This document shows positions 35,337-43,984 of a stretch of 64,000 nt of DNA, one piece after another. The position numbers and the translations under genes are program-made. Where the stretch lies: contig NZ_LMKP01000045.1 of assembly GCF_001421715.1 (NCBI RefSeq), positions 62,001 to 126,000 on the forward strand, given 5' to 3'. The notes below the pieces were generated by a model. That model saw nothing but the letters and a program-made list of their open reading frames with translations, was not told the DNA's origin and ran no database searches. Each line of letters opens with the position of its first letter. The stretch's first letter is position 1. The stretch is from Sphingomonas sp. Leaf22. Its GTDB lineage: Bacteria > Pseudomonadota > Alphaproteobacteria > Sphingomonadales > Sphingomonadaceae.

Positions 35337-36695
35337 TCAGGTGGCGCGGAGCCGCGCGATCGACCGGCGCGCGTCGGCGAGGATCGCGGACAGCGGCGCG
35401 CTGCGCAATTCGCCACCCGCTACGATGGTCCGCCCCTCGACGATCAGGTCGCGGACGCCGGCGGGCGGGCAGAGCACCAGCCCGGCCACCATGTCCCACG
35501 CGCCGGTATTCGACGCGCTCGCCACGTCCCACACCGCCAGATCCGCGCGCCGGCCGACGGTCAGTGCGCCGCAGTCGTCGCGTCCGAGCATCTCCGCCCC
35601 GCCGCGCGTCGCGAGCCGCAGCGCGGCGCGTGGGCATAAAGCGTCGGCACCGCCGACGACGCGCTGGAGCAGCAGCGCCTGCCGCGCCTCCTGCAACAGA
35701 TTTCCGCTGTCGTTGGAGGCCGATCCGTCGACGCCCAGTCCCAGCGGCACGCCCGCCGCCAGCATCCGCTGTATCGGCGCGATCCCCGCGCCCAGTCGAC
35801 AGTTCGAGCAGGGGCAGTGCGCGACACCGGTGCCGGTCGCGGCGAACAGCGCGATCTCGTCGGCGTCGAGCTTGACGCCGTGCGCCATCCACACGTCCGG
35901 CCCGGTCCAGCCCAGCCGTTCGGCATAGACGCCCGGCCGGCAGCCGAACCGTTCGAGCGAGAAGGCGACGTCGTCATCGTCCTCCGCCAGGTGGGTGTGC
36001 AGCATCACGCCCTTGTCGCGCGCGAGCAGTGCCGCGTCGCGCATCAGCCCCTCGCTGACCGAAAAGGGCGAACAGGGCGCGACGCCGATGCGGACCATCG
36101 CGCCGGGGGCCGGGTCGTGGAACCGGTCGATCACGCGGATGGTGTCTGCAAGGATCGCGGGTTCGCGCTCGACCATCGCGTCGGGCGGCAGGCCGCCGGC
36201 GCTTTCGCCGACGCTCATGCTGCCGCGGGTGGGATGGAAGCGCAGCCCGATATCGTCGGCGGCGGCGATCGTGTCGTCGAGGGTGACGCCGTTCGGGAAG
36301 AGGTAGAGATGGTCGCTGCTGAGCGTGCAGCCCGACAGCGCCAGTTCGGCGAGGCCCAGCCGGGTCGCGGCATGGACGTCGTCGGGGCGATAGCGCGCCC
36401 AGATCGGGTAGAGCCGTCGCAGCCAGCCGAACAGCGACGCATTGGTCGCGCCGGGCACCGCGCGGGTCAGCGACTGGAACAGGTGATGGTGCGTGTTGAC
36501 CAGTCCCGGCGTGACGACGCAGTCGCGCGCGTCGATCGTCCGGTCGGCGCGCTGTCGTAGCGGTGCCAGATCGGCGGTCGCGCCGATGGCGGTGATGACC
36601 CCGTCCTGCCACGCGACCGCGCCGTCGGCGATCTCGCGACCGTCATCGTCCATGGTGACGAGCATGGCGGCCGAATGCAGGACGGTCAGGGTCAT
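35337..36695 (-). CDS. 8-oxoguanine deaminase-like amidohydrolase
   Basis: A 452-residue metal-dependent amidohydrolase of the TrzN/AtzA-like branch. Metal ligands appear in VNTHHHLFQSLTRAVPGATN near residues 66-85, MLHTHLAEDDDD near 231-242 and WMAHGVKLD near 267-275. The catalytic Asp lies in GLGVDGSASNDSGNLLQE near residue 322. The HHH-x-x-Q-x-LTR motif is found in enzymes shown to deaminate 8-oxoguanine, and also in hydroxydechloroatrazine ethylaminohydrolase-like proteins, so the substrate is probable rather than certain. It is the third gene of a leftward run with the TonB receptor and NUP-family protein (10-base gap), in keeping with purine processing. Confidence 0.8.
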   Translation of the reverse strand: MTLTVLHSAAMLVTMDDDGREIADGAVAWQDGVITAIGATADLAPLRQRADRTIDARDCVVTPGLVNTHHHLFQSLTRAVPGATNASLFGWLRRLYPIWARYRPDDVHAATRLGLAELALSGCTLSSDHLYLFPNGVTLDDTIAAADDIGLRFHPTRGSMSVGESAGGLPPDAMVEREPAILADTIRVIDRFHDPAPGAMVRIGVAPCSPFSVSEGLMRDAALLARDKGVMLHTHLAEDDDDVAFSLERFGCRPGVYAERLGWTGPDVWMAHGVKLDADEIALFAATGTGVAHCPCSNCRLGAGIAPIQRMLAAGVPLGLGVDGSASNDSGNLLQEARQALLLQRVVGGADALCPRAALRLATRGGAEMLGRDDCGALTVGRRADLAVWDVASASNTGAWDMVAGLVLCPPAGVRDLIVEGRTIVAGGELRSAPLSAILADARRSIARLRAT

Positions 36696-36705
36696 GTCGG
36701 TAGCG

Positions 36706-37809
36706 TCATTTGGGCGGCGTCTTGCCGTAGCGATCCCAATGGGCGAGCAATTCGGTCACCACCTTGTCGCCGACGCGGTACAGGCTTTCGACCGATGCGT
36801 TGAGACCGGCATAGCCTTCATTCTCGCGCAGCAGATAGTCGGCCGCGGTGACGCCGGGCGGCGGCAGGGTATAGTTGCTGCCGGTGCGCAGGACGAGGAC
36901 GCGATCCTTGTCGACCCGCCCGATCCGCGACAGATACTCGATCGCCTGCAGCGTCCCGGTTTCCTCCATCGCGCTGGTCACGAACTGCCCCTTGGCTCCC
37001 GTGAAATAGCGGGTGTGGTCGTTGGCCCAGCGATTGAGCAGGCTCCCATGCCAGAAGGTCATCGCCGAGAACTGGTCGCCGATCAGCACGAAGGGCGGCT
37101 TTCGCGCATTGGGATGGTCGGTATAGCGCGCGCGTTCGCGGGCGATGCCCGGATCGTCGGGCAACGCCACGTCGCGGGTCAGCCGATAGGCCCACTCGGT
37201 CAGGTCGGGGTTGAGCGCGAAAACCTCACCGCCATCGGTACGCGGCGGAGCGGGATCGTCCGGCCCCTTGCGATCGAGCGGGAAATAGCCGCTTTTCCAG
37301 TCCTTGGGAATTTCGCGCGCGTCGATCTCGTGCGCCAGATCGCCGTCGACGACATAGCGCGCCCATGCCGCCGAACCGATCGAGGCATCCTCCGGATCGA
37401 TGCCGGCGATGCCCGCGACCAGCCAATAGGCACGCGACAGGTCGAGCCGGGTGTCGAGCCCGAGCGCGGTGATCGCCGCCGCCGACCGTACCGATCCGAC
37501 CCCGGTGACGACGCCCAGTATCTGCGTGTCCGGGTTGTAATACAGGTCGTGAAAGCCGTGGGGGAAGGGGATGCGCTGGTGCAGATTGCGCCGCGTTTTC
37601 CACAACTGGAACTCGCCGGCGGTGTCGCCTTCGTCCTTGCCGATTTCGAACATGGTCACGACGACCATCCGCACCGGCAGTGGCCGGGCGCATGGGGCGG
37701 CGATGGCGCAGAGCGGCGCGGTGACGGGGGGCTGCGCGGCGGGCGCGGCCGGTGCGGGCAAAGCGGGCGCGGCCGCAGCAAGCAACAGGCCGGTGACGAA
37801 AGCGTGCAT
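36706..37809 (-). CDS. Exported NUP-family purine nucleoside protein
   Basis: A 367-residue protein of the purine nucleoside permease (NUP) family, first known from fungi. An N-terminal signal peptide, MHAFVTGLLLAAAAPALPAP, indicates export. No further membrane helices are visible, so it cannot be a channel by itself. The body resembles nucleoside phosphorylases: RMVVVTMFEIGKDEGDTAGEF, VTGVGSVRSAAAITALGLD near residues 101-119, YWLVAGIAGIDPEDASIGSAA, and VTSAMEETGTLQAIEYLSR near residue 285, the last in the position of the phosphorylase MEAAA-type motif. It probably binds or cleaves purine nucleosides in the periplasm. The start ATG 37809 has GGAG eight bases upstream. It is downstream of the TonB receptor gene and upstream of the deaminase gene. 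Confidence 0.82.
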   Translation of the reverse strand: MHAFVTGLLLAAAAPALPAPAAPAAQPPVTAPLCAIAAPCARPLPVRMVVVTMFEIGKDEGDTAGEFQLWKTRRNLHQRIPFPHGFHDLYYNPDTQILGVVTGVGSVRSAAAITALGLDTRLDLSRAYWLVAGIAGIDPEDASIGSAAWARYVVDGDLAHEIDAREIPKDWKSGYFPLDRKGPDDPAPPRTDGGEVFALNPDLTEWAYRLTRDVALPDDPGIARERARYTDHPNARKPPFVLIGDQFSAMTFWHGSLLNRWANDHTRYFTGAKGQFVTSAMEETGTLQAIEYLSRIGRVDKDRVLVLRTGSNYTLPPPGVTAADYLLRENEGYAGLNASVESLYRVGDKVVTELLAHWDRYGKTPPK

Positions 37810-37865
37810 GATCGATACTCCGGCGGGCGGGGAGGGGGCGTTCGGCCCCCTCCCCGGAAACGCCA

Positions 37866-40358
37866 TCAGAATTTATAGACGGCGGACGCGAGGAAGCTGC
37901 GCGGACGTTCCGGCAGGACGATGGTGCTGCCGAACAATTCGGTGAAGTTCGCGCGGAAATAGCGGGCATTGGTCGCGTTCTTGACGACCCCGCGGAACAG
38001 CCACGGGCCGGTCTGGTACGAACTCGACAGGTCGAGCAGCGTATAGCCGGGCAGGCGCACTGCCTGCGACTGACCCGAAAATACCGAATCGACCTTCACC
38101 AGACTGCCGCTGAACGACAGGCCGTTGTCGAAGCCATAGGTCGCCGTCGCCGAATAGAGATTGGCGGGAATGCCGGCGCGGCGCGCGTCGCTGCGGCTGT
38201 TGATCGGGACCAGCCCGATCGGTTGCCCGCCCAGATGGAGCGTCGGGTTGGTGACGTTGACCAGATCGTCGATGCCGAAGAAACTGAACAGCGATCCGTT
38301 TTCCAGCCCGGTCAGGTTGACCACTTCGGTATGGGTATAGGCGGCGGTGATGAGGAGATGACGGTCGACCGCCCAGCGCGTCTCCGCTTCCACGCCCTTC
38401 GTCTCGACCGCCTGGTTGACGGTGATCGACTGGATGTTGAAGTCGGTCCGGTTCTGTTTGTAGACCGACAGCGCCGCATACAGCGTATCGTTCAGCCAGC
38501 TCCCCTTCACGCCGCCTTCATAAAGGCGCGAGGTGGACATGAACGCCGATGCCACCGCCTCGGGCAGGACTTCGGCACCCTGGCCGACAACGATCGTCGA
38601 TTGCTGCGACGCGGTTGCATAGGGGATGATGCCGAATGGCAGCTTGTACGATGCGCTCGCGGTCCACGACCAGCCATCGTCGCTGCCTTTTGCCGAATTC
38701 AGGGTCGGCACCCGGTCCATCACCGCCGCGTCGTAGCGCGACGATGCGTCGACCTTGTCATAGCGTCCGCCCAGCAGCAGATCGAGCCCGAAGGTGAAGT
38801 CGAGGTCGAACAGCCCGGCGATGCCATAGTCGGTGGTGTGGCCAAAGACCCGGTCGGTATAGCCGCAATTGCATTCGTTCGCGAGCAGCCGGTTCGATGT
38901 CGGGGTATAGCCTTGGGTCAGGTCGACCCGGTGGAAATATTCAAAGTCGAAATCGTCGCCATAGTCGAAATTGACGTAGCGGATCGACGGCGACACCTGT
39001 GCCGAGAATTTGCCGACGCTCGTCTCGATCGATTTGGCGACCACGATCTTGTCTTCGATGACGTAGGATTTTACCCGCTGGGAAAAGCCGTAATCATTGT
39101 TGTTGATGTTCTGCGTATTGTCGAAGAACAGCTGGTTCTTGACCGTCAGATTGTCGGCACCATCGTAGGTGACGTCGTAATAGAGCGTCGTCTGCTTGTT
39201 GGTCAGCTTGTCGTTCACGCCGGTCAGCACGTCGCGGCGGCTGAGCTTGGTGGTGCCGGTGTTGACGAGGTTGAGCTGCGGATAGGTCTGGGTGAAGCAG
39301 GCGTCGGTAAAGCCGCTGGCGAACGGGCTGAAACTGCTGTTCGGGCAGGTAAAGTTGCCGAAGACCGACAGGCCGCCGGGGATCGACGCGTTGATTTCCC
39401 CCTGCGAAATCTGGCCGTCGCCGCTGGTGTCGAGCGGCTTGGCGGTGCCGGTGATGTAGGTGCCGTCATCGACCAGCTGCTGGGTCAGGCGGTTCCAGCC
39501 TCCATTTTGCTGCCCTTTGAAATTCTGATACTGGCCGCCGAATTCGATGCGGATGCGGTCGGTCAGCTGATGGTCGAACGAGCCCTGCAAAATCGTCTGC
39601 TTCGTCGACATGTTGCGGTAATAGCTGCCCGAATCCTCGATCTCTGCATACAGGCTGTAGCCGAGATCGGCACCGAGGATGCGGGCGGGGCCGCGCACTT
39701 CGGCGCGCAGATTGTTGCGGTCCCAGCTGCCGCCGGTGTAGCTGACCTCACCGCGCGGCGCGCCGAGCAACGCGCCGCCCGCGACCCGCGCCGATTTCGG
39801 CACGAAGTTCAGGTAACCGCCGGTCTTGGACGGGCCATAGATGGGCGAGGCGGGGCCGCGGACGATATCGATCCGGTCGGCGGCGGCGATCGGCGTCGGA
39901 TAGTTGCCGGCATTGTCGAGCCGGCGGACGCCGCGGAAATAGGTTTCGCCCGGCGTGCCGCGAATGTCGAGCGCGCCGCCGACCCCGAAGAACGAGTTGG
40001 TGAAGGTGCCGGGCGACTGCGCGACCAGATCGTAGATGTCGGTGATGCCGAAGCGTTCGATCTGTTCGTCGCTGATCGTCGAGGCGGAGCGCGGCGTTTC
40101 GACCAGCGTCTTGTCGAACCCGAAGACCGATCCGACGTCCTTGACCGGCAGCGCGTTCAGCGATCCGGTGACGACGATCTCGTTGCCGTCCTGCGGCTCC
40201 GCCTCGGCAGAAGTCGCGGTTGCCGCTATTTCCTGCGCCTGTGCCGGTGCGGCGAGAGCCGTCCCGCACAGCAGCGACAGGAGCAGCGCGGCCCCGGTGC
40301 GACGCGTCGATTTCGGATCGTTCCCGACGATGGATACCGAACGAGCAAGCATGGTCAT
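37866..40358 (-). CDS. TonB-dependent receptor with embedded EF-hand loop, probable purine uptake
   Basis: An 830-residue outer-membrane receptor. The signal region is long (about residues 1-42, with GAALLLSLLCGTALAAPAQA). Plug-domain blocks are EIVVTGSLNALPVKD, STISDEQIERFGITDIYDLV and VRGPASPIYGPSKTGGYLNFVPKS near residues 166-190. A canonical EF-hand loop, DTSGDGQISQGE, lies near residues 310-321 (bases 39396-39431), which is unusual in this family. The barrel ends SFLASAVYKF. By sequence it is siderophore-receptor-like, but its place in a run with NUP and 8-oxoguanine deaminase genes suggests purine or nucleoside uptake. The start ATG 40358 has AGGGGGGCT upstream. Regulatory palindromes lie in the 228-base gap before the LysR gene. 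Confidence 0.9.
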   Translation of the reverse strand: MTMLARSVSIVGNDPKSTRRTGAALLLSLLCGTALAAPAQAQEIAATATSAEAEPQDGNEIVVTGSLNALPVKDVGSVFGFDKTLVETPRSASTISDEQIERFGITDIYDLVAQSPGTFTNSFFGVGGALDIRGTPGETYFRGVRRLDNAGNYPTPIAAADRIDIVRGPASPIYGPSKTGGYLNFVPKSARVAGGALLGAPRGEVSYTGGSWDRNNLRAEVRGPARILGADLGYSLYAEIEDSGSYYRNMSTKQTILQGSFDHQLTDRIRIEFGGQYQNFKGQQNGGWNRLTQQLVDDGTYITGTAKPLDTSGDGQISQGEINASIPGGLSVFGNFTCPNSSFSPFASGFTDACFTQTYPQLNLVNTGTTKLSRRDVLTGVNDKLTNKQTTLYYDVTYDGADNLTVKNQLFFDNTQNINNNDYGFSQRVKSYVIEDKIVVAKSIETSVGKFSAQVSPSIRYVNFDYGDDFDFEYFHRVDLTQGYTPTSNRLLANECNCGYTDRVFGHTTDYGIAGLFDLDFTFGLDLLLGGRYDKVDASSRYDAAVMDRVPTLNSAKGSDDGWSWTASASYKLPFGIIPYATASQQSTIVVGQGAEVLPEAVASAFMSTSRLYEGGVKGSWLNDTLYAALSVYKQNRTDFNIQSITVNQAVETKGVEAETRWAVDRHLLITAAYTHTEVVNLTGLENGSLFSFFGIDDLVNVTNPTLHLGGQPIGLVPINSRSDARRAGIPANLYSATATYGFDNGLSFSGSLVKVDSVFSGQSQAVRLPGYTLLDLSSSYQTGPWLFRGVVKNATNARYFRANFTELFGSTIVLPERPRSFLASAVYKF

Positions 40359-40534
40359 GGTCAGCCCCCCTGTGACGTCCGATCGGTTCCCCCGGACCGG
40401 TCCGTCGCTGTTGTTCCCCGCCTCTCCCGGCATGTGCGCGGCGTTGTCCGCCGTCGTCGCCAGCCCGTTTCGAACGGGCAGCCAGACGGCGTCCGCGTCA
40501 CAATTCTGACTTCATAATTGACGTACGGGGGGCG

Positions 40535-40558
40535 ATCGTTGCATTCAAACGCAATGAT
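40535..40558. promoter_or_regulatory. Imperfect palindrome in TonB receptor / LysR divergent promoter
   Basis: ATCGTTGCATTC followed by AAACGCAATGAT is a 24-base palindrome with 9 of 12 pairs matching; the core is TTGC, 8 bases, GCAA. It is a candidate LysR-type operator between the receptor and regulator genes and partly overlaps the composite motif that ends at the LysR start codon. Confidence 0.45.
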
Positions 40559-40587
40559 GACGACGATCCGTTGCAAAAATTAGCGCA
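40552..40587. promoter_or_regulatory. Composite purine-promoter motif, copy 1
   Basis: CAATGAT (40552-40558), 11 bases, then GTTGCAAAAATTAGCGCA (40570-40587). The same two blocks with the same 11-base gap occur at 50064-50099; only one base differs across the 25 conserved positions. Its right end touches the LysR start codon, so binding there could also autoregulate the regulator. Confidence 0.6.
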
Positions 40588-41504
40588 TGCCAGCCCTATC
40601 GCGGTTCATCCGGTATTTCATGGCGGTGGGGCGGCTCGGGTCGATCCGGCGCGCCGCCGATGAACTGTCGGTATCGGCGTCGGCGATCGATCGGCAGATC
40701 CTGAATGCCGAAGCGCGGCTGGGCGTGCAGTTGTTCGAACGCCTGCCGACCGGGCTCCGGCTGACGGCGGCGGGCGAGGTCATGATGTCGGCGGGCGGTC
40801 GCTGGCAAAAGCAGCTGGGCGACACGCTGTCGCAGATCGAGGATCTGCGCGGGCTGAAGCGCGGCCATGTCGACATCGCGGTGATCGATGCGCTTGCAAA
40901 AGGGTATATGCCCGCCGCGATCCATGCGATCCAGCAAAGCCATCCCGGCATCACCATCGGCGTACAGGTGCTGGGCAACGAGCAGGTGCGCCGTGCCATC
41001 GCCGCCAACGACGTCGATTTCGGTATCCTGTTCGACCCGCAATCCTATCGCGAGCTGACGGTGCGCGCCTTTGTCGATGTCGTGCTGGGGGTCGTCTCGC
41101 CGCCCGACCATCCGCTGGCGCAGCGGTCGGACGTCCGCTTCTCCGACTGCGACGGCGAGTCCGTGATCCTGCCTGCCGCCCCGCTGGCGGTGCATCAGCA
41201 GGTCGACGTGCTGCAGGCGACGTCGGGCGTCTCGCTCCACCGCCGGGTGACGTCCGACAATATTCAGATGATCGCCTCGCTGATCCAGGAGGGGGGCAGC
41301 GTGGGCATCCTCACCTCGCTGGACGTGTCGACCGAGGTTCGTGCCGGCACGCTGGCCTTCACCCGCATCGTCGACAAGGTGCTGCGACCGATGACGCTGG
41401 CGCTGTGCACCGCGACCGCACGCACCCCGTCCTATGCCGCCACGATGGTGTTGCGCGAGATCGAGGCGGGGTTCACCCAGTTCGCCTATATTCCGCCGGC
41501 GTAG
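40587..41504 (+). CDS. LysR-family transcriptional regulator
   Basis: A 305-residue LysR-type regulator. The winged helix-turn-helix spans about residues 1-65: FIRYFMAVGRLGSIRRAADE, then LSVSASAIDRQILNAEARLG and LFERLPTGLRLTAAGE. The co-inducer-binding domain starts with GHVDIAVIDALAKGYMP near residue 93 and includes FGILFDPQSYRELTV and VSPPDHPLAQRSDV. It is divergent to the TonB receptor operon and surrounded by purine genes, so a purine or pathway intermediate (urate, xanthine, allantoin) is a likely effector. Initiation is at ATG 40587; no strong ribosome-binding site is seen. A perfect hairpin 28 bases past its stop separates it from the converging operon. Confidence 0.88.
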   Translation: MPALSRFIRYFMAVGRLGSIRRAADELSVSASAIDRQILNAEARLGVQLFERLPTGLRLTAAGEVMMSAGGRWQKQLGDTLSQIEDLRGLKRGHVDIAVIDALAKGYMPAAIHAIQQSHPGITIGVQVLGNEQVRRAIAANDVDFGILFDPQSYRELTVRAFVDVVLGVVSPPDHPLAQRSDVRFSDCDGESVILPAAPLAVHQQVDVLQATSGVSLHRRVTSDNIQMIASLIQEGGSVGILTSLDVSTEVRAGTLAFTRIVDKVLRPMTLALCTATARTPSYAATMVLREIEAGFTQFAYIPPA

Positions 41505-41532
41505 GGCCGAGCGACGTTCGGTAAGGTTTCGA

Positions 41533-41564
41533 CTACTCCCCTCCCTGACAAGGGAGGGGAGTAG
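41533..41564. terminator. Perfect 14-bp hairpin between converging genes
   Basis: CTACTCCCCTCCCT (41533-41546) and AGGGAGGGGAGTAG (41551-41564) pair perfectly with a GACA loop. It lies between the ends of the LysR gene and the leftward purine operon and could terminate both. No T-tract is present. The sequence has the look of a mobile palindromic unit as well as of a terminator. Confidence 0.65.
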
Positions 41565-41597
41565 CAAGCGACCGGGTCCGATGAAGGTCGATCGGTC

Positions 41598-42695
41598 CTA
41601 TCGCGCCGCCGGACGGGCGAGCAATCGCAGCATCATCGCCTCCAGACGGGCGGGGTCGATCGTGCGGATCACTTCGGCGCGCTGTTCGCCGATACCCGGT
41701 TGATAGCCGGCGCTCCACGACAGCATGTCGCCGTAATTCGGCCCGAACTGCGTGTCGTAATCGACGAAGGCGGTGTCGTGCGCGGTGACGATGGTCGGGT
41801 CGAGCCAGACCCCGGCGGCGATTTCGTCCCACAGCGGAAAGCCGGGTTCGAGCGCGGCGATCCACGCGGCGACGGCGGGCGGCGACACGCCCCGCAGCCG
41901 GGCGATCAGCGCGGGCGTCAGCTCGGTCGCGGTCGACGGATCGGCCGGGATGATCGTGATGCGCCGCCACGGGCTGCGCGAGACGATGCTGGCCGCTTCG
42001 GGATCGAAGCGCGCGTTGAATTCGCGGCGCGGTGAGTGGAGGAATTCGCGGGCGAACTGGCTCGCCGAAACGCTGTCGCGCACCTGCCGGGGGTTCAGGC
42101 TGCCGCCCATATAGACCAGCTCCTTCGCAAGGCCGGCAAAGGCGGGGTCGAGCCGCTGGGCCAGCGCGAGGTTGGTGAGCGGCCCCATGGCGATGATCGT
42201 CACCTGTCCCGGATGCTCCCGCACCATCCGCAACAGGAAATTGGCGGCGATTTCGGGAGAGGGGCGGGTGGTCGGATTGCCGCCGGGCAGGTCGACCGGA
42301 TCGTCGGCGCGGTAATAGGGCGGGGTGCTTTGCCGGGTCGGCTCGACCCATTGCCGCATCCATGCACCTTTCCATGTCAGCTTGCCGTACAGGCTTTCCC
42401 AACGCTGCGTCAGCACCTCGGAATTGACCAGCGGATAGGTCGCGCCCTGCATGACCGGGACGGTCCGCCCCATCCGCTCGACGCCCTTCAGCGCCATCGC
42501 CGTCGCGCGATTGGCCCAGACGTTGCCGGTCACGGTCGTGATGCCGAGGACCTCGACATCGGGGGCATCGAGCAGCATCGCATGGGCGAGGCCGAAGCCT
42601 TCGTCGTCGATGATGACGAGGCGGCGCGCCGGTTGCGCCTGCGCGGGCATCGCCGCCGCCAGCAGAAGGATCAGGCCCCACCAGAATTGGCGCAT
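41598..42695 (-). CDS. Exported nucleoside hydrolase-like protein with altered calcium site
   Basis: A 365-residue protein of the inosine-uridine nucleoside hydrolase fold with signal peptide MRQFWWGLILLLAAAMPAQA. Conserved blocks are EVLGITTVTGNVWANRATA near residues 48-66, VTIIAMGPLTNLALAQRLD near 164-182, ELVYMGGSLNPR, and REFNARFDPEAASIV near 225-239. The hallmark N-terminal motif, DTDxGxDD in active enzymes, here reads IIDDEGFGLAHAM near residues 28-40. Two of the Asp residues that hold the catalytic calcium are replaced, so ribose hydrolysis by the standard mechanism is doubtful. It is the last gene of the operon that starts with the permease at 50006 and overlaps guaD by one base (TGATG). 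Confidence 0.8.
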   Translation of the reverse strand: MRQFWWGLILLLAAAMPAQAQPARRLVIIDDEGFGLAHAMLLDAPDVEVLGITTVTGNVWANRATAMALKGVERMGRTVPVMQGATYPLVNSEVLTQRWESLYGKLTWKGAWMRQWVEPTRQSTPPYYRADDPVDLPGGNPTTRPSPEIAANFLLRMVREHPGQVTIIAMGPLTNLALAQRLDPAFAGLAKELVYMGGSLNPRQVRDSVSASQFAREFLHSPRREFNARFDPEAASIVSRSPWRRITIIPADPSTATELTPALIARLRGVSPPAVAAWIAALEPGFPLWDEIAAGVWLDPTIVTAHDTAFVDYDTQFGPNYGDMLSWSAGYQPGIGEQRAEVIRTIDPARLEAMMLRLLARPAAR

Positions 42696-43984
42696 CAACC
42701 TGTCCCCCGATCCCAGGCGCATTCGCCCATTACATAGGTCCGTCGCACGGTGCGGTCGTCGCCCAGCACCTGCATCGCGAACAGCCGCGCCGCGAGATCG
42801 GCCCCGGCGGTCCGCCGCGCGAGCAGCGGCGTGCCGGCGTCGTCGAGCACGACGAAATCGGCCTCCTGTCCCGGCAGCAGCGCGCCGACCCGGTCGGCGA
42901 TGCCGAGCAGCGCCGCGCTGCCCCCGGTCGCCAGATAGAGGGCGCGGAACGGATCAAGCCGCATCTCGCGGGCGAGCGCGGCCTGATAGGCGACGCCGGC
43001 GGTGTGCAGCATCGAAAAGGATGTGCCCGCGCCGATATCGCTGCCAAGACCCAGCCGCATCCGGTGCGCGTCGGCCTGTCCGAAATCGAAGAAGCCCGAT
43101 CCGAGGAAGAGATTGGAGGTCGGGCAGACTGCGATCCCCGCGCCGGTTTCGGCGATCCGCGCGCAGCTGCGATCGGTCAGGTGGATGCCGTGCGCGAACA
43201 CCGACCGGGGACCGACCAGCCTGAACCGGTCATAGACGTCGAGATAGTCGTGCGCCGCGGGGAAGCGTTCGGCGACGGCGGCGCACTCATATCTGTTTTC
43301 GGCGAGATGGGTGTGCAGCAGAACATCCGGGTTGGCGTCCAGCACGGCGGCGGCCTGTCGCAACTGTTCGTCGGACGAGGTCAGCGCGAAGCGTGGCGTC
43401 ACCGCATAGCCGAGCCGCCCGCGCCCGCGCCACCGCCGGATCAGCGCCTCGCTGTCGGCGCGCGCCGCTTCGGGCGTGTCGCGCAGGCCGTCGGGGCCGA
43501 GGTCCATCAGTACCTTGCCCGACACGATCCGCATCCGCCGGTCGAGCGCCGCGTCGAACAGCGCGTCGACCGATCCGGGATGGACGGTCGGGAACACCAA
43601 TGCACTGGTGGTGCCGTTGCGCAGCAACTCGGTCAGGAACGCATCGGCGACGGCGGCGGCGCGCACCGGATCGGCAAAGGCCATTTCGGCGGGGAAGATA
43701 TGGCGTTCGAGCCAGTCGAGCAGCTGTTCGCCGTGCGAGGCGATCCGGTCCATCTGCGGATAATGGACATGCGCGTCAACGAAGCCGGGGACGATGATGC
43801 CGGGCAGGCGTTCGACCGGCAGGCCGGCGAAGCGCGATGCCAGGGCCGCATGATCGCCACGGGCGACGACCAGCCCGTTTTCGACCACCAGCAACCCATC
43901 GGGTTCGTGCCGGATCGCGCCGGGATCGTCACGGGGATCGGCCGAAACCGACAGCAGTTCGGCGCGGAAGAGGCGGAGGGTCAT
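42695..43984 (-). CDS. guaD: Guanine deaminase
   Basis: A 429-residue zinc amidohydrolase converting guanine to xanthine and ammonia, in the cytoplasm. Family motifs are complete: GIIVPGFVDAHVHYPQMDRIA near residues 62-82 (HxH), LLHTHLAEN near 208-216, VFAHGIHLTDR near 248-258, and GSDIGAGTSFSMLHTAG near 303-319 containing the catalytic Asp. Length matches bacterial guanine deaminases. Its ATG overlaps the stop of xdhC (ATGA), and its own stop overlaps the nucleoside hydrolase-like ATG. The product xanthine is the direct substrate of XdhAB encoded just upstream. Confidence 0.92.
   Translation of the reverse strand: MTLRLFRAELLSVSADPRDDPGAIRHEPDGLLVVENGLVVARGDHAALASRFAGLPVERLPGIIVPGFVDAHVHYPQMDRIASHGEQLLDWLERHIFPAEMAFADPVRAAAVADAFLTELLRNGTTSALVFPTVHPGSVDALFDAALDRRMRIVSGKVLMDLGPDGLRDTPEAARADSEALIRRWRGRGRLGYAVTPRFALTSSDEQLRQAAAVLDANPDVLLHTHLAENRYECAAVAERFPAAHDYLDVYDRFRLVGPRSVFAHGIHLTDRSCARIAETGAGIAVCPTSNLFLGSGFFDFGQADAHRMRLGLGSDIGAGTSFSMLHTAGVAYQAALAREMRLDPFRALYLATGGSAALLGIADRVGALLPGQEADFVVLDDAGTPLLARRTAGADLAARLFAMQVLGDDRTVRRTYVMGECAWDRGTG

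Noticed and set aside
38223..40517. 764-codon forward open frame opposite the purine-cluster TonB receptor
   Set aside because: No domain is recognisable, and the composition is typical of antisense frames in GC-rich genes.
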